Of a DNA stretch of 64,000 bases, positions 27,406-40,529 are shown in pieces. The DNA is from Marivivens sp. LCG002. GTDB lineage: Bacteria; Pseudomonadota; Alphaproteobacteria; Rhodobacterales; Rhodobacteraceae. The notes under the pieces are model-generated. The model did not search any database. It was not told the origin of the DNA and worked only from the letters and a program-made list of their open reading frames with translations. How positions within the stretch are numbered: the first letter of the stretch is position 1; each line of letters starts with the position of its first letter. The DNA is taken from contig NZ_CP127165.1 of NCBI RefSeq assembly GCF_030264275.1, positions 2,096,001 through 2,160,000 on the forward strand. Direction: 5' to 3'. The position numbers and the translations under genes are program-made.

Positions 27406-28425
27406 ATGCCGGCTATGAACGAACCGAAACTCATTTCGGGAAACGCCAACAAACCACTCGCCAATTCCATTGCCCGTCGCATGTCGATGCATCGCGGGAT
27501 GAGCGTTGGTCTGGTCGACGCCCGCGTCGAGCGCTTTAACGATCAGGAAATCTTTGTCGAGGTTTACGAAAACGTCCGCGGCGAAGACATGTTCATCATC
27601 CAGTCGACCTCGCGCCCTGCGAACGACAACCTGATGGAACTTCTCATCATTTCGGACGCGCTGCGTCGCTCTTCCGCAGGTCGCATCACCGCAGTGATCC
27701 CCTATTTCGGGTATGCCCGTCAGGACCGTCGCACCAAGGCGCGGACCCCGATCTCGGCAAAGCTCGTTGCAAATCTCATCGCAGAAGCGGGTATCGAACG
27801 CGTTCTGACCATGGATCTGCACGCAGCCCAAATCCAGGGCTTTTTCGATGTGCCCGTAGACAACCTCTATGCCGCTCCGATTTTCGCGCTCGACATCAAG
27901 CACCACTTCAAAGGCCAGATGGACGACCTCATGGTCGTATCGCCCGACGTCGGCGGTGTGGCGCGTGCACGCGAGTTGGCCAAGCGCATCCACGCCCCTC
28001 TCTCGATCGTGGACAAGCGCCGCGAGAAACCCGGCGAAGTCGCGGAAATGACCGTCATCGGTAACGTCGAGGGCAAGAAGTGCATCATCGTCGATGACAT
28101 GTGCGATACAGCAGGCACGCTTTGCAAAGCTGCCGAAGTGCTCATGGAGCACGGTGCGACCGAGGTTCACTCCTATATCACCCACGGTGTGATGTCGGGA
28201 CCGGCCGTCGAGCGCGTCCGCAACTCGGTCATGAAATCGCTGGTCATCACCGACTCGATCGAGCCGACCGAAGCGGTGAAGAGCTGCCCGAACATCCGCA
28301 TCGTTCCGACCGCACCGATGTTCGCTCAAGCGATCCTGAACATCTGGAACGGCACTTCAGTTTCCTCGCTCTTTGAAGACGAGACCCTCGTGCCTATCTA
28401 TGAAGGCATGTATTCCACATCGTAA
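27406..28425 (+). CDS. prs: ribose-phosphate pyrophosphokinase
   Basis: A 339-residue PRPP synthase supplying nucleotide, His and Trp synthesis. Motifs include [24 protein letters not shown] and the PRPP-binding [10 protein letters not shown]. The ATG at 27406 has GGGGA nine bases upstream; an ATG three codons later is an alternative. Followed 12 bases on by a DUF6653 gene. Confidence 0.97.
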   Translation: MPAMNEPKLISGNANKPLANSIARRMSMHRGMSVGLVDARVERFNDQEIFVEVYENVRGEDMFIIQSTSRPANDNLMELLIISDALRRSSAGRITAVIPYFGYARQDRRTKARTPISAKLVANLIAEAGIERVLTMDLHAAQIQGFFDVPVDNLYAAPIFALDIKHHFKGQMDDLMVVSPDVGGVARARELAKRIHAPLSIVDKRREKPGEVAEMTVIGNVEGKKCIIVDDMCDTAGTLCKAAEVLMEHGATEVHSYITHGVMSGPAVERVRNSVMKSLVITDSIEPTEAVKSCPNIRIVPTAPMFAQAILNIWNGTSVSSLFEDETLVPIYEGMYSTS

Positions 28426-28437
28426 AAGGTAAGAGCC

Positions 28438-28950
28438 ATGTCCAAAGTCGTCGCATTCGCTGAGAAGCTCATGGGAATGGACGACAGGACGTGGCTCCGC
28501 CACGCCAACCCGTGGTCCGTCTGGACGCGGGTCGTGCTTCCCCTCCCCCTTATCATTCTGTCGATCTGGAGCCGCCTCTGGCTCGGCTGGGGCGCGCTGG
28601 TCCCACTCGCTCTCACGGCGCTGTTTGTCTGGGTCAACCCACGCCTGTTCCCTGTGCCCGAAACCTTTGACAGTTGGTCGGCGCGCGGCGTTCTGGGCGA
28701 GCGTGTGCTGCTGAGGAATGAAAGCTCCATCGCCGCTCATCACAAAGCGCCGCTCAAAGCGCTCACCGTGGCAAGCAGCCTTGGTGTCATCCCCCTTGCC
28801 TATGGGCTATGGAAGTATGACATCGGCGCGACGCTCCTCGGCGCGATGATGATCGTCGGCGCAAAAATGTGGTTCGTGGACCGGATGGCGTGGATCTGGA
28901 ACGATCACCTCCGCAAGGGCGGCACGATCAAGGATCTGGAAAACGATTAA
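28438..28950 (+). CDS. DUF6653 family membrane protein
   Basis: A 170-residue protein with three to four hydrophobic helices (about 30-50, 52-66, 105-120, 127-145) and an N-terminal motif RHANPWSVWTR that resembles the DUF6653 family. The function is unknown. It probably shares the prs transcript. Its stop codon overlaps the convergent lectin stop in the palindrome TTAA. Confidence 0.7.
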   Translation: MSKVVAFAEKLMGMDDRTWLRHANPWSVWTRVVLPLPLIILSIWSRLWLGWGALVPLALTALFVWVNPRLFPVPETFDSWSARGVLGERVLLRNESSIAAHHKAPLKALTVASSLGVIPLAYGLWKYDIGATLLGAMMIVGAKMWFVDRMAWIWNDHLRKGGTIKDLEND

Positions 28951-29297
28951 ACGTCCCACATCTCTTCGTCGCTGACCGCAGGTCCGATTGCCTGCCAAGC
29001 GACGCGGACCCGCGCGATCTGCGTGTCCGACCACGTGTTGAACACGATGGTAAATCGGTCGGTCTTGATATCCTCGGCCCGCACATCGGCCCGCGCGTTG
29101 GCCGAATTGGAAAAGTCCCAAAGCGACAACCAGACATTGACCACCGGTTCTTCGCTGAATTCTTCCGAGAATTTGACCTCACGGCGATACTCGCGCTCGC
29201 CGCTGCCTGCCCACATGTCGCCATCGTTTACGTAATCGTTGAACAGAACGAGATCACCTTGGTCGACGCCAATCACATGGGCAAAAATCTTACGCAT
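28947..29297 (-). CDS. H-type lectin domain protein
   Basis: A 116-residue protein that is almost entirely one H-type lectin domain: REVKFSEEFSEEPVVNVWL, then RADVRAEDIKTDRFTIVF and the hallmark NTWSDTQIARVRVAW. Start 29297 is chosen for its CCAAGG site; an upstream extension has none. No signal peptide, so it is either cytoplasmic or exported another way. H-type lectins bind GalNAc-type sugars in animals; the ligand here is unknown. Confidence 0.82.
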   Translation of the reverse strand: MRKIFAHVIGVDQGDLVLFNDYVNDGDMWAGSGEREYRREVKFSEEFSEEPVVNVWLSLWDFSNSANARADVRAEDIKTDRFTIVFNTWSDTQIARVRVAWQAIGPAVSDEEMWDV

Positions 29298-29356
29298 TCT
29301 ACAGCCTTGGATAGTATTCTTAGAACCCGCGCATATCTGCACAGAAATGTGGAAAT

Positions 29357-29388
29357 AAAAAGGCCCCGCAAAATGCGAGGCCCCTTTA
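29357..29388 (-). terminator. probable terminator of the ATP synthase operon
   Basis: An imperfect GC-rich hairpin on the minus strand, with an internal loop, followed by TTTTTA, located 18 bases after the atpC stop. The T-run and position support termination; stem quality is moderate. Confidence 0.65.
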
Positions 29389-29406
29389 ATCGTATCAACG
29401 TGTCGC

Positions 29407-29838
29407 TCAGTTATCCTTGGGCGTCAGACCGATGTGGCCGCCAATGGCAACCATGTCCGAAATGAGCTTGGCCGCGTCATCGACGGGACCGGGCTCATTG
29501 TGCCAGAATTCCTTAGCCTTGTTATGGGCTTCGCGAGCTTCGGCGATCATCGCGTCAAAGACGTCTTGCGTCATCTCACCCTTGGGGAGCGCTTTTTCGG
29601 CAAGAACCGAAACGCCGCCATGGTTGATATCCGCAAAGCCACCGATGACGATGTAATCGTCGGTGCCACCGGCATGAACAACACGCAGCACACCGGGGCG
29701 CAGCGTCGTGATGGTCGGGGCATGCCCGGCCATCGCCGTCAGGTCGCCATCAGCGCCCGGAATTTGGACCTCGGTCGCCTGAACGGACGCAAGGCGCCGC
29801 TCAGGGGAAACCAGATCAAACTGCAGAGTATCTGCCAT
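29407..29838 (-). CDS. atpC: ATP synthase F1 subunit epsilon
   Basis: A 143-residue central-stalk subunit. The beta-sandwich N-terminal domain begins [12 protein letters not shown] and includes [18 protein letters not shown], a family signature. Last gene of the F1 operon, nine bases after atpD. The C-terminal part is short relative to enteric epsilon. Confidence 0.95.
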   Translation of the reverse strand: MADTLQFDLVSPERRLASVQATEVQIPGADGDLTAMAGHAPTITTLRPGVLRVVHAGGTDDYIVIGGFADINHGGVSVLAEKALPKGEMTQDVFDAMIAEAREAHNKAKEFWHNEPGPVDDAAKLISDMVAIGGHIGLTPKDN

Positions 29839-29847
29839 TTCGCCTCC

Positions 29848-32159
<2,312 letters not shown>

Positions 32160-32187
32160 TGCCTTGTCTCCTTATCTCAAACCAAAA

Positions 32188-33726
32188 TTAGGCGAAGTCT
32201 GCTGCGAATTCGTCCAATACGGCTTTGACCTTGTCAGCAGCGGCATCCTTGATCTTCGGATCTTCGTTGGTGATCCAGGCAAGCAGGTCTTTGTGCTTGG
32301 CGTTCAGGAACTTGAGCAGCTCAGCTTCGTAGCGACCGACTTCCTTGACCGGAACTTTGTCCAGATAGCCGTTGGTGCCAGCGAAGATGATGACAACGAT
32401 CTCGGCGTTGGTCAGCGGCGAATACTGCGGCTGCTTCATGAGCTCGGTCAGACGTGCACCGCGGTTCAGAAGCTGCTGGGTTGCGGCGTCGAGATCCGAG
32501 CCGAACTGAGCGAATGCTGCCATTTCGCGATACTGAGCGAGCGAAAGCTTAACCGGACCAGCAACCGAGGACATCGCCTTGGTCTGTGCCGACGAACCTA
32601 CGCGGGAAACCGAGAGACCGGTGTTCACAGCCGGACGGATACCCTGATAGAAGAGTTCGGTTTCGAGGAAGATCTGACCGTCGGTGATCGAGATCACGTT
32701 GGTCGGAATAAACGCAGAAACGTCACCACCCTGGGTTTCGATGATCGGCAGAGCGGTCAGCGAGCCAGCGCCGTTGTCTTCGTTCAGCTTTGCCGAACGC
32801 TCGAGAAGGCGGGAGTGGAGATAGAAAACGTCGCCCGGGTAAGCTTCACGGCCCGGCGGACGGCGAAGAAGGAGCGACATCTGGCGATACGAAACAGCTT
32901 GCTTCGAAAGGTCATCATAGATGATCAGAGCGTGACGGCCGTTATCGCGGAAGTGCTCCGCCATTGCGGTCGCAGCATAGGGAGCAAGGAACTGGAGCGG
33001 TGCCGGGTCCGAAGCGGTCGCAGCAACAACGATCGAGTATTCCATAGCGCCCGACTCTTCGAGCTTCTTAACAAGCTGGGCAACGGTCGAACGCTTCTGG
33101 CCGACTGCAACGTAGACGCAGTAGAGCTTCTTGCTTTCGTCCGAGCCAGCAGCTTCGTTATAGGACTTCTGGTTCAGAATGGTGTCGAGCGCGATTGCGG
33201 TCTTGCCGGTCTGACGGTCGCCGATGATAAGTTCGCGCTGGCCACGGCCAACGGGGATCATAGCGTCAACGGACTTGAGGCCGGTAGCCATCGGTTCGTG
33301 AACCGACTTACGGGGGATAATGCCCGGAGCCTTGACGTCAGCAACCGAACGCTTGGTTGCAGCGATCGGGCCTTTGCCGTCGATCGGGTTGCCGAGACCG
33401 TCGACAACGCGGCCGAGAAGCTCGTCGCCAACCGGAACGTCCACGATTGCGTTGGTGCGCTTGACCGTGTCGCCTTCTTTGATTTCACGGTCCGAACCGA
33501 AGATAACGATACCGACGTTGTCGGCTTCGAGGTTCAGCGCCATCCCGCGGATACCGCCGGGGAATTCGACCATTTCACCGGCCTGGATGTTATCCAGTCC
33601 GTATACACGAGCGATACCGTCACCGACCGAGAGCACGCGGCCGATTTCGGCCACTTCGGCGTCTTGTCCGAAGTTTTTGATCTGGTCTTTCAGGATCGCA
33701 GAAATTTCTGCAGCTTGGATCGCCAT
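32188..33726 (-). CDS. atpA: ATP synthase F1 subunit alpha
   Basis: A 512-residue non-catalytic nucleotide-binding subunit with P-loop GDRQTGKTA and the family stretch [14 protein letters not shown] in slightly varied form ([13 protein letters not shown]). The start overlaps the atpH stop by one base. Confidence 0.99.
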   Translation of the reverse strand: MAIQAAEISAILKDQIKNFGQDAEVAEIGRVLSVGDGIARVYGLDNIQAGEMVEFPGGIRGMALNLEADNVGIVIFGSDREIKEGDTVKRTNAIVDVPVGDELLGRVVDGLGNPIDGKGPIAATKRSVADVKAPGIIPRKSVHEPMATGLKSVDAMIPVGRGQRELIIGDRQTGKTAIALDTILNQKSYNEAAGSDESKKLYCVYVAVGQKRSTVAQLVKKLEESGAMEYSIVVAATASDPAPLQFLAPYAATAMAEHFRDNGRHALIIYDDLSKQAVSYRQMSLLLRRPPGREAYPGDVFYLHSRLLERSAKLNEDNGAGSLTALPIIETQGGDVSAFIPTNVISITDGQIFLETELFYQGIRPAVNTGLSVSRVGSSAQTKAMSSVAGPVKLSLAQYREMAAFAQFGSDLDAATQQLLNRGARLTELMKQPQYSPLTNAEIVVIIFAGTNGYLDKVPVKEVGRYEAELLKFLNAKHKDLLAWITNEDPKIKDAAADKVKAVLDEFAADFA

Positions 33727-34286
33727 TATCCGACCTCTTTCATGGTGTTCTGGAGAGCGCTGAGCTTGGAGCGGATCGAGGTATCGATCATCTTCGAGCC
33801 CACCTTGACAACAAGACCGCCGATGAGAGCCTCATCAACAGCCGCGTTAATTTTGACGTCTTTGCCCAGTTGAGCTTTGAGCGTCTTAGCCAGCTTGTCC
33901 GCCTGGGTCTTGGTCAACGCTTTCGCGCTCACGACCTCGGCGGTGACTTCTCCCTTTTCCTCGGCAAGGCGGTCACGCAATGCAGTGAGGAGTTGGGGCA
34001 GCACGAACAGGCGACGCTTCGCAGCCAAAAGACCGAGAGTGTTGCCCATGGTGTTCGAGAGTTTGAGTTTGGCAGCAACTGCCGACAGTGCCTTGGCCTG
34101 GTCTTCGCGGCTGTAGAGCGGCGAATTGATCAGATCACGCAGGTCGGCGCTAACGTCGAGCGCTGCTTGCAGCGCGTCGATATCGGTTTCAAGAGCCGAA
34201 AGAGCCTTGCCTTCTTTGGCGAGGTCGTAAACGGCAGCAGCATAGCGTTTCGCGATGCCGATTGAGATCGAAGCTGGTTCGGACAC
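33726..34286 (-). CDS. atpH: ATP synthase F1 subunit delta
   Basis: A 186-residue peripheral-stalk subunit (OSCP homologue). The GTG at 34286 is taken as start because GGAAGG lies six bases upstream and the product then has the usual length; 17 further upstream codons are open but lack a ribosome site. First gene of the F1 operon. Confidence 0.93.
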   Translation of the reverse strand: MSEPASISIGIAKRYAAAVYDLAKEGKALSALETDIDALQAALDVSADLRDLINSPLYSREDQAKALSAVAAKLKLSNTMGNTLGLLAAKRRLFVLPQLLTALRDRLAEEKGEVTAEVVSAKALTKTQADKLAKTLKAQLGKDVKINAAVDEALIGGLVVKVGSKMIDTSIRSKLSALQNTMKEVG

Positions 34287-34588
34287 GTCCACCCTTCCGA
34301 TGTCTTGGGCCCTTTCCCACAATTCTTGCCGAAGCAAAGACGGTAGCGATTGGGCAGCTTAAAAAGCCTCCGCAAAGCGGGGGCGTCTAAATCACGGGGG
34401 GATGTAGCAGAGGCTTTGGAATGGGGCAACCGCTTAGAGCACATGAAAACGACGTATTTTGCCTAAGTCTATGCCACGGTGCATTCGCCGCGCTTCAGTG
34501 CGTCAACTGGACGCGGGTTTTGACCCTGAAACGCTGCATACCATCGCATACTTTACTCGAAAACACGAGAATCGTCGCCCGTGCGCAC
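34287..34588. other. intergenic region upstream of the F1 operon
   Basis: About 300 bp with no gene. Bases 34287-34360 must hold the atpH leader and probably its promoter. A minus-strand terminator sits at 34361-34384. The 200 bp from 34385 to 34588 would be the long 3' untranslated part of the methyltransferase message; I see no feature in it. Confidence 0.6.
34361..34384 (-). terminator. intrinsic terminator for the methyltransferase transcript
   Basis: On the minus strand an 8-bp stem with one mismatch (34377-34384 with 34366-34373) and a 3-base loop runs into TTTTT (34365-34361). It lies between the methyltransferase and atpH, both on the minus strand, insulating the F1 operon. Confidence 0.75.
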
Positions 34589-35356
34589 TCAGGAATTGAG
34601 CGAAGAACTCAGCCCCGGATCGGCAACAGGGCGCGTGACTCCCTCGAGAACGCGAAGCGGTTTGCGGACCGCCTCTCCCAGCCCGGGGCGGCGTGGCGCT
34701 GCGACCTGTTTGGAGACCTCGATCATCAGGACGCCGCCTGTATAGAAGAACGGCACCCGCGGACCAACTTGTTCGAGCACGCCGCCGAAACGCCGCCAGA
34801 TTCTGCGCATCGAAGGGGGTTGATAGAGCGTCGACACGGTGCGCTCAGTGACGAACCCGTGTTTGCGAAGCTGGTCCTCGAGCTGGCTTGGTGAATAGGG
34901 GCGGCCAAAACCGAAGGGCGTCAGGTCGGATCGGGACCAAAGGCCGGCGCGATTGGGCACGATGAACATCGCCCGCCCACCCGGACCAAGCACCCGCGAG
35001 CTTTCCTCCAGAACAGCGGTAGGGTTCTCGGATGTTTCAAGGCCGTGGAGCAGCACGAGCTTGTCCACCAAACCCGTCTCGAGCGGCCAGAGCGTTTCTT
35101 CGCAGAGCACCGACACGTTCGGCTGTCCTGCGGGCCAAGGCATCACCCCTTGCGGCCCCGGCATGAGGCCGATGACCCGCCGCGCCGTCCCCAGATAGGG
35201 CCGCAGCAAAGGAACCGCGAAGCCGAAACCGACAACGGTTTGACGATCCGCTTCGGGCCACATGGCCACGAGTTTGTCCCGAATGGCCTTTTGCGCAGCG
35301 CGCCCGATCGCGCTCCGATAATAGAAGTTGCGAAGATCATGAACGTCGAGATGCAT
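34589..35356 (-). CDS. class I SAM-dependent methyltransferase
   Basis: A 255-residue protein with a methyltransferase-like core: [16 protein letters not shown] (motif I region), [14 protein letters not shown], and [14 protein letters not shown] (post-motif strand). Divergent from gloB, 154 bp apart. Methyltransferases of this kind adjacent to gloB are common in the group, but the acceptor is unknown. The glycine-rich SAM loop is less regular than usual. Confidence 0.75.
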   Translation of the reverse strand: MHLDVHDLRNFYYRSAIGRAAQKAIRDKLVAMWPEADRQTVVGFGFAVPLLRPYLGTARRVIGLMPGPQGVMPWPAGQPNVSVLCEETLWPLETGLVDKLVLLHGLETSENPTAVLEESSRVLGPGGRAMFIVPNRAGLWSRSDLTPFGFGRPYSPSQLEDQLRKHGFVTERTVSTLYQPPSMRRIWRRFGGVLEQVGPRVPFFYTGGVLMIEVSKQVAAPRRPGLGEAVRKPLRVLEGVTRPVADPGLSSSLNS

Positions 35357-35510
35357 CAGCGGCTTTCATCAAGGTAAACCAGACAATAAGCGATCTGAGT
35401 TTCGTTGCTACCCTTGGAACGCACCAAAATCGACATAATTTGGAAGATTGGGTCGACAGTCTTGAAAGGGCGGTTCAAACTTTGAACCTGAACGAGAGAG
35501 GGAAACCGAC

Positions 35511-36278
35511 ATGGCTTTGGAACTTGTGACTATCCCGTGTCTTGCGGACAACTACGCCTATTTGCTGCACGACAAATCATCGGATGAAACAATTTTGGTG
35601 GATGCTCCCGAAGCGGCGCCGATCCTCGCAGTTCTCGAAGCCCGCAACTGGACTTTGACCGACATCCTGCTCACGCATCACCATTATGACCATGTCGACG
35701 GGCTGGAACCGCTCCGCGAGAAATTCAGCCCGCGCGTTGTCGGCGCTCTGCGCGACAGCGCACGCCTTCCGCGGCTCGATCTTGCTTTGGGAGAAGGAGA
35801 CGCCTTTGCCGTGTGCGGCGAGGAAGTGTCCATCATCGAGGTCGACGGGCACACGGTCGGCCATATTGCATTCTATTTTCCCAAGAGCCGTTACCTCTTC
35901 TCGGGTGACAGCCTGATGTCGGCAGGCTGTGGACGCCTTTTCGAAGGCACTCCGGAACAGATGTGGGCCTCTTTGCTCAAACTGCGCGCCCTCCCCGATC
36001 ATACGATTGTTTGTTCGGGACACGAGTATACACTCTCCAATCTCCGCTTTGCGGTTCACCTAGAGGAAAACAATCGACTGGTTGCGGCGCGCATGCGTGA
36101 AGCGGCCAAGCTGCGCGACGACGGCATCCCGACCGTTCCTGTTTCCTTGGGTGTCGAGAAAGCGACCAACCCGTTTTTGCGCTGTGATGACGAACAGTTC
36201 AAAACTGCGATCGGGATGAAACATTTGCCCGCAGTCGACGTTTTTCGCGAGATCAGGACTCGAAAAAACAATTTTTGA
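35511..36278 (+). CDS. gloB: hydroxyacylglutathione hydrolase (glyoxalase II)
   Basis: A 255-residue metallo-beta-lactamase-fold enzyme releasing lactate from S-lactoylglutathione in methylglyoxal detoxification. The metal motif THHHYDHVDG and later GHTVGH, FSGDSL and CSGHEYT provide the binuclear metal ligands. The NCLADNYAYL-type start (PCLADNYAYLL) and the C-terminal glutathione-binding region (RTRKNNF end) match type II glyoxalases. AGAGAGGGAAACC ribosome site. Confidence 0.96.
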   Translation: MALELVTIPCLADNYAYLLHDKSSDETILVDAPEAAPILAVLEARNWTLTDILLTHHHYDHVDGLEPLREKFSPRVVGALRDSARLPRLDLALGEGDAFAVCGEEVSIIEVDGHTVGHIAFYFPKSRYLFSGDSLMSAGCGRLFEGTPEQMWASLLKLRALPDHTIVCSGHEYTLSNLRFAVHLEENNRLVAARMREAAKLRDDGIPTVPVSLGVEKATNPFLRCDDEQFKTAIGMKHLPAVDVFREIRTRKNNF

Positions 36279-36450
36279 GCCGTCTCAATAGTCAAACTTG
36301 GTCTCTCAAAGGGCAATCACCAATAAAGTGATCCCAAAAGACCAAAAAGTCCTTGAAGGTTTCGTTTAGAAAGCAAACTTTAAAGGTATGAGGCCACGTT
36401 CGATCCGGGACACGTCCCGCATCGACCCCCGATTAGAGGAGCATGTCCAA

Positions 36451-38775
36451 GTGCCGTCATTTTCGAATTCGCTTGAGCAGTCAATTCACGCAGCTTTGGC
36501 ACTGGCCAACTCGCGCCGCCACGAGCTTGCGACGTTGGAGCATCTCCTTCTGGCCCTGATCGACGAGCCTGACGCCGCCCGCGTGATGCAGGCCTGCGCC
36601 GTCGACCTAGAGGAGTTGCGCCGCACCTTAGAGGAATACATCGACGACGATCTTTCGACCCTGATCACCGATGTCGAGGGCTCCGAAGCGGTTCCGACCG
36701 CAGCCTTCCAGCGTGTGATCCAGCGCGCCGCGATCCATGTCCAGTCTTCCGGCCGCTCCGAAGTGACGGGGGCCAACGTGCTTGTCGCGATCTTTGCCGA
36801 ACGCGAAAGCAACGCCGCTTATTTCCTGCAGGATCAGGATATGACCCGCTATGACGCGGTCAACTTTATCGCGCATGGCGTCGCCAAGGACCCTGCATTT
36901 GGCGAAAACCGCTCGGTCACAGGATCGAGCGACGAAAATCAGGACCACGCAAGCGGCGCTGATGCCGACGAGAAGGAATCCGCTCTCGGTAAATACTGTG
37001 TCGATCTGAACGCAAAATCGCTCAAGGGGGACGTCGATCCGCTTATCGGACGCGATCACGAAGTCGAGCGCTGCATTCAGGTGCTCTGCCGCCGCCGTAA
37101 GAACAACCCGCTTCTGGTAGGCGATCCGGGCGTGGGCAAAACCGCAATCGCAGAGGGCCTTGCCCGCAAGATCGTGAATTCCGAGGTGCCCGAGGTTCTC
37201 TCGGAAACGACGATCTTCTCGCTTGATATGGGCGCGTTGCTCGCTGGGACCCGTTATCGCGGTGACTTTGAAGAACGTCTCAAGGCCGTGATGAAAGAAC
37301 TCGAGGATCACCCTGACGCGGTTCTCTTCATCGACGAGATCCACACGGTGATCGGTGCGGGCGCCACATCCGGTGGCGCTATGGATGCTTCCAACCTGCT
37401 CAAGCCCGCGCTTCAGGGCGGCAAGCTGCGTTGCATGGGTTCGACCACCTACAAGGAATTCCGCCAGCATTTCGAAAAGGACCGCGCGCTCTCGCGCCGT
37501 TTCCAGAAAATCGACGTGAACGAGCCGTCGGTGCCTGACTCGATCAAAATCCTCATGGGTCTCAAGCCCTACTTTGAAGAGCACCACGGTATCTCCTACA
37601 CCGCGGACGCCATCAAAGCGGCGGTCGAGTTGTCGGCCCGTTATATCGGGGATCGCAAACTCCCCGACAAGGCCATCGACGTCATCGACGAAGCAGGGGC
37701 CGCCCAGCACCTGCGTTCGGAAAGCGAGCGTCAGAAAACCATCGACGTGGAGCAGATCGAGGCCGTTGTCGCCAAAATCGCCCGTATCCCGCCCAAGTCC
37801 GTTTCCAAGGACGATGCCGAACTGCTCCGCGATCTGGAAAAGTCGCTCAAGCGCGTTGTCTTCGGTCAGGATGTCGCAATCGAAGCTCTCTCGTCGTCGA
37901 TCAAACTCGCACGCGCAGGTCTCCGCGAACCCGAGAAACCCATCGGCAACTATCTCTTTGCAGGTCCGACAGGCGTCGGCAAAACCGAAGTCGCCAAGCA
38001 ACTCGCCAACACTTTGGGCGTGGAGCTTCTGCGTTTCGATATGTCGGAATACATGGAGAAGCACGCGGTCAGCCGTCTGATCGGCGCGCCTCCGGGATAT
38101 GTCGGGTTCGATCAGGGTGGCCTTCTCACGGACGGGGTGGACCAGAACCCGCACTGTGTCCTTCTCCTCGACGAAATGGAAAAGGCGCATCCCGACGTCT
38201 ATAACATACTGTTGCAGGTCATGGACCACGGCAAGCTTACCGACCACAACGGGCGCACGACCGATTTCCGCAATGTGATCCTGATCATGACCTCGAACGC
38301 AGGGGCGTCGGAACAGGCCAAGGAGGCCATGGGCTTTGGCCGTTTGCGCCGCGAAGGTGAAGACACCGCAGCAATCGAGCGGACCTTTACGCCCGAATTC
38401 CGCAACCGTCTTGACGCGGTCATTCCGTTCGGCCCACTGCCGCGTGAAACGATCCTTCAGGTCGTCGAGAAGTTCGTGCTTCAGCTCGAAGCCCAGCTTA
38501 TCGACCGCAATGTGCATATCGATCTTACCCGCGCCGCTGCCGAATGGCTCGCTGACAAAGGCTATGACAGCAAGATGGGTGCACGCCCGCTTTCGCGCGT
38601 CATCCAAGAGCACATCAAGAAACCGCTCGCAGAAGAGCTGCTGTTCGGCAAGCTCACCAAGGGCGGCGAAGTGCAAGTCGGCGTCAAAGAAGGCAAGCTC
38701 GAGCTTCGCATCGAAAAGCAGAAGCCAAGCAAGATCACGCGGGCGAAAAAGCCCCCGCTTCTTACAGCGGACTAA
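36451..38775 (+). CDS. clpA: ATP-dependent Clp protease ATPase subunit ClpA
   Basis: A 774-residue double-AAA+ unfoldase that feeds proteins to ClpP. The GTG at 36451 ([15 protein letters not shown]) is chosen because ClpA proteins start this way and AGAGGAG lies nine bases upstream. An N-domain covers about 1-145, an acidic linker about 150-180, AAA1 with GDPGVGKTA and AAA2 with GPTGVGKTE, and an IGF-like loop region is expected before the end. No clpS gene lies upstream, unlike many genomes. Confidence 0.97.
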   Translation: MPSFSNSLEQSIHAALALANSRRHELATLEHLLLALIDEPDAARVMQACAVDLEELRRTLEEYIDDDLSTLITDVEGSEAVPTAAFQRVIQRAAIHVQSSGRSEVTGANVLVAIFAERESNAAYFLQDQDMTRYDAVNFIAHGVAKDPAFGENRSVTGSSDENQDHASGADADEKESALGKYCVDLNAKSLKGDVDPLIGRDHEVERCIQVLCRRRKNNPLLVGDPGVGKTAIAEGLARKIVNSEVPEVLSETTIFSLDMGALLAGTRYRGDFEERLKAVMKELEDHPDAVLFIDEIHTVIGAGATSGGAMDASNLLKPALQGGKLRCMGSTTYKEFRQHFEKDRALSRRFQKIDVNEPSVPDSIKILMGLKPYFEEHHGISYTADAIKAAVELSARYIGDRKLPDKAIDVIDEAGAAQHLRSESERQKTIDVEQIEAVVAKIARIPPKSVSKDDAELLRDLEKSLKRVVFGQDVAIEALSSSIKLARAGLREPEKPIGNYLFAGPTGVGKTEVAKQLANTLGVELLRFDMSEYMEKHAVSRLIGAPPGYVGFDQGGLLTDGVDQNPHCVLLLDEMEKAHPDVYNILLQVMDHGKLTDHNGRTTDFRNVILIMTSNAGASEQAKEAMGFGRLRREGEDTAAIERTFTPEFRNRLDAVIPFGPLPRETILQVVEKFVLQLEAQLIDRNVHIDLTRAAAEWLADKGYDSKMGARPLSRVIQEHIKKPLAEELLFGKLTKGGEVQVGVKEGKLELRIEKQKPSKITRAKKPPLLTAD

Positions 38776-38780
38776 GACAC

Positions 38781-38811
38781 AAAAACCCCGCCTTTCGGCG
38801 GGTTTTTTTTT
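38781..38811. terminator. bidirectional terminator between clpA and the MotB-like gene
   Basis: A stem of six GC pairs plus an A/T extension with one bulge (38781-38790 with about 38797-38806), TTTC loop, followed by a run of nine T residues; the left A-run serves the minus strand. Confidence 0.88.
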
Positions 38812-38822
38812 AGCACAAGGCC

Positions 38823-40529
38823 TTAGCGTTCAGTGAGCTTGAGCTCGATCCGGCGGTTCTGCGCTCTGGCCTCTTCAGTCTCTTCGGTGTTGATCGGCTG
38901 GTATTCCCCGAACCCGTTCGCGGCAAGGTTTCGCGGGTCGATCCCTTGGGTTGCAACCATGAATTCCACCACCGAAAGCGCACGCGCTTGTGAAAGCTCC
39001 CAGTTGTTGCGGAATTCACCAAGTCCCGACAACGGCACATTATCCGTATGCCCATCGACACGAATGATCCAATCGATGTTTTCGGGGATTTCTTCCGCAA
39101 CGCCACGCAAGAGCGCGGCAGCCTTGGCAATCTCGTCTCGGCCCTGGGGCGATAGTGTCGCCGAGCCGGGCGCAAAGAGCACCTCGGAGGAAAAGACGAA
39201 ACGGTCGCCCTCGATCCGGATTCCTTCTTGGCCGTCGAGAACCTGACGCAACTCGCCAAAGAATTCGGAGCGATAGCTTTCGAGCTTCTCTGCTTCTTGT
39301 TCGAGCCTGATCCGCTCGGCCTCTTCAAGCTCGGCGCGGCGACGTTCTTCGGCAGCGACGCGGGCCAAAGCGGTGTTGAGCTGGCTTCCGAGGGACTCGA
39401 TCTGGACTTGGGCATCGCGATCGGCGACCTCGGCCAGATTGAGCATTTCTTGTAAAGTGGCGACCTGTGTGCGCAGTGCGGCGACCTGTTCGTTGAGCAA
39501 TGCAGCCTGACGCTGGCTTTCGGCCGATAGGGCCTTTTCTTGGGCCAAACGTTCGTTGGCCACCGCCAAAAGTGCGGCCTGACGCTCGGCCTCGGTCAAT
39601 TGGCTATCCGTGTTCTGCCTCAGATCGACCAGTGTCTCGCGCAGCGTATCAAGCTCTGCTCCGAGTTCATCCTTGGCCAAATTCGCGGCAGCAAGAAGCG
39701 TGAGCGTATCTTCGGCCTCCTTGCGCTTTTCCTCGAGCGCAAGGGTCATTGCCGTCAGTTCCGTATCCGCATTGGCGAGCCGCTCGCGAAGAGCTTCGGC
39801 GGCGGCGGCATCGACAAGCATGGCTGCCTCCAGCTCGGAAATCCGCTCCTGACGGGTTGCGGTTTCGGCATCGAGCGCGCTGAGCTGTGCCGTCTTTTCC
39901 CCAAGGCTCTGGTTCAAAGTGGCAATCTGGCTTTGCTGCTCGGCATCTTTGTTCCGCATCTCTGCAAGGAGCGCCTCGAGAGCCTCGCGGCGTGCGGCAG
40001 CGAGGCGGGCGGCCTCTTCATTTGCGTCGATCTCGTCGCGGGCTTGGGCCAAGGCAAGGTTGAGCGCTTCGGCTTCGGTCAGAAGCTGGGCTTTATCGCC
40101 TTCGAGTGTTTCGATCTGGGTGCCAAGCCCTGCAATCTGATCTCGAAGATCTGTGCGCTCGGCCAAAAGCCCTGCAACCTGCGCTTCGAACCCCGTAATC
40201 CTGTTGTTCGCCTCGGCGAGGGCCGCGAGTTGGGCGTCACGATCGGCAGTCAATGCGGCGATGACATTGGATTGACGCTCCTGCTCCTGTTCCAAGGTGG
40301 AAACACGACCCTGAGCAAGCCCCAATGCTTCGGTCAAGGATGTGACCTCGGCCGTCAACGCCGTCAGTTGGTTTTCCTGTCCCGTGATCGTTTCACGCAA
40401 CACGAACTGGATGACCATAAAAATGGTCAGAACAAACATGAGGACGAGCAAAAGCCCCGTCATCGCATCGACGAAACCGGGCCAGATACTGCCCTGAAAC
40501 CGGTTCGCGCTGCGCCGACTGAGTGCCAT
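38823..40529 (-). CDS. MotB/OmpA-like protein with long periplasmic coiled coil
   Basis: A 568-residue protein with a stator-B layout: one membrane helix (about 20-45) that carries Asp21 in GFVDAMTGLLLVL where MotB has its proton-binding Asp, then about 375 residues of nearly unbroken heptad-like, Glu/Gln/Ala/Leu-rich coiled coil (48-425), and a C-terminal OmpA peptidoglycan-binding domain (440-568, VDGHTDNVPL). Its start overlaps the stop of the MotA-like gene (TAATG). It probably forms an ion-driven rotary unit with that partner; flagellar genes are absent nearby. Similar in plan to ZorB but without Zorya effectors. Confidence 0.85.
   Translation of the reverse strand: MALSRRSANRFQGSIWPGFVDAMTGLLLVLMFVLTIFMVIQFVLRETITGQENQLTALTAEVTSLTEALGLAQGRVSTLEQEQERQSNVIAALTADRDAQLAALAEANNRITGFEAQVAGLLAERTDLRDQIAGLGTQIETLEGDKAQLLTEAEALNLALAQARDEIDANEEAARLAAARREALEALLAEMRNKDAEQQSQIATLNQSLGEKTAQLSALDAETATRQERISELEAAMLVDAAAAEALRERLANADTELTAMTLALEEKRKEAEDTLTLLAAANLAKDELGAELDTLRETLVDLRQNTDSQLTEAERQAALLAVANERLAQEKALSAESQRQAALLNEQVAALRTQVATLQEMLNLAEVADRDAQVQIESLGSQLNTALARVAAEERRRAELEEAERIRLEQEAEKLESYRSEFFGELRQVLDGQEGIRIEGDRFVFSSEVLFAPGSATLSPQGRDEIAKAAALLRGVAEEIPENIDWIIRVDGHTDNVPLSGLGEFRNNWELSQARALSVVEFMVATQGIDPRNLAANGFGEYQPINTEETEEARAQNRRIELKLTER

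Noticed and set aside
36628-38676. A 682-codon open frame opposite clpA
   Set aside because: Antisense shadow; the plus-strand frame carries intact ClpA motifs throughout.
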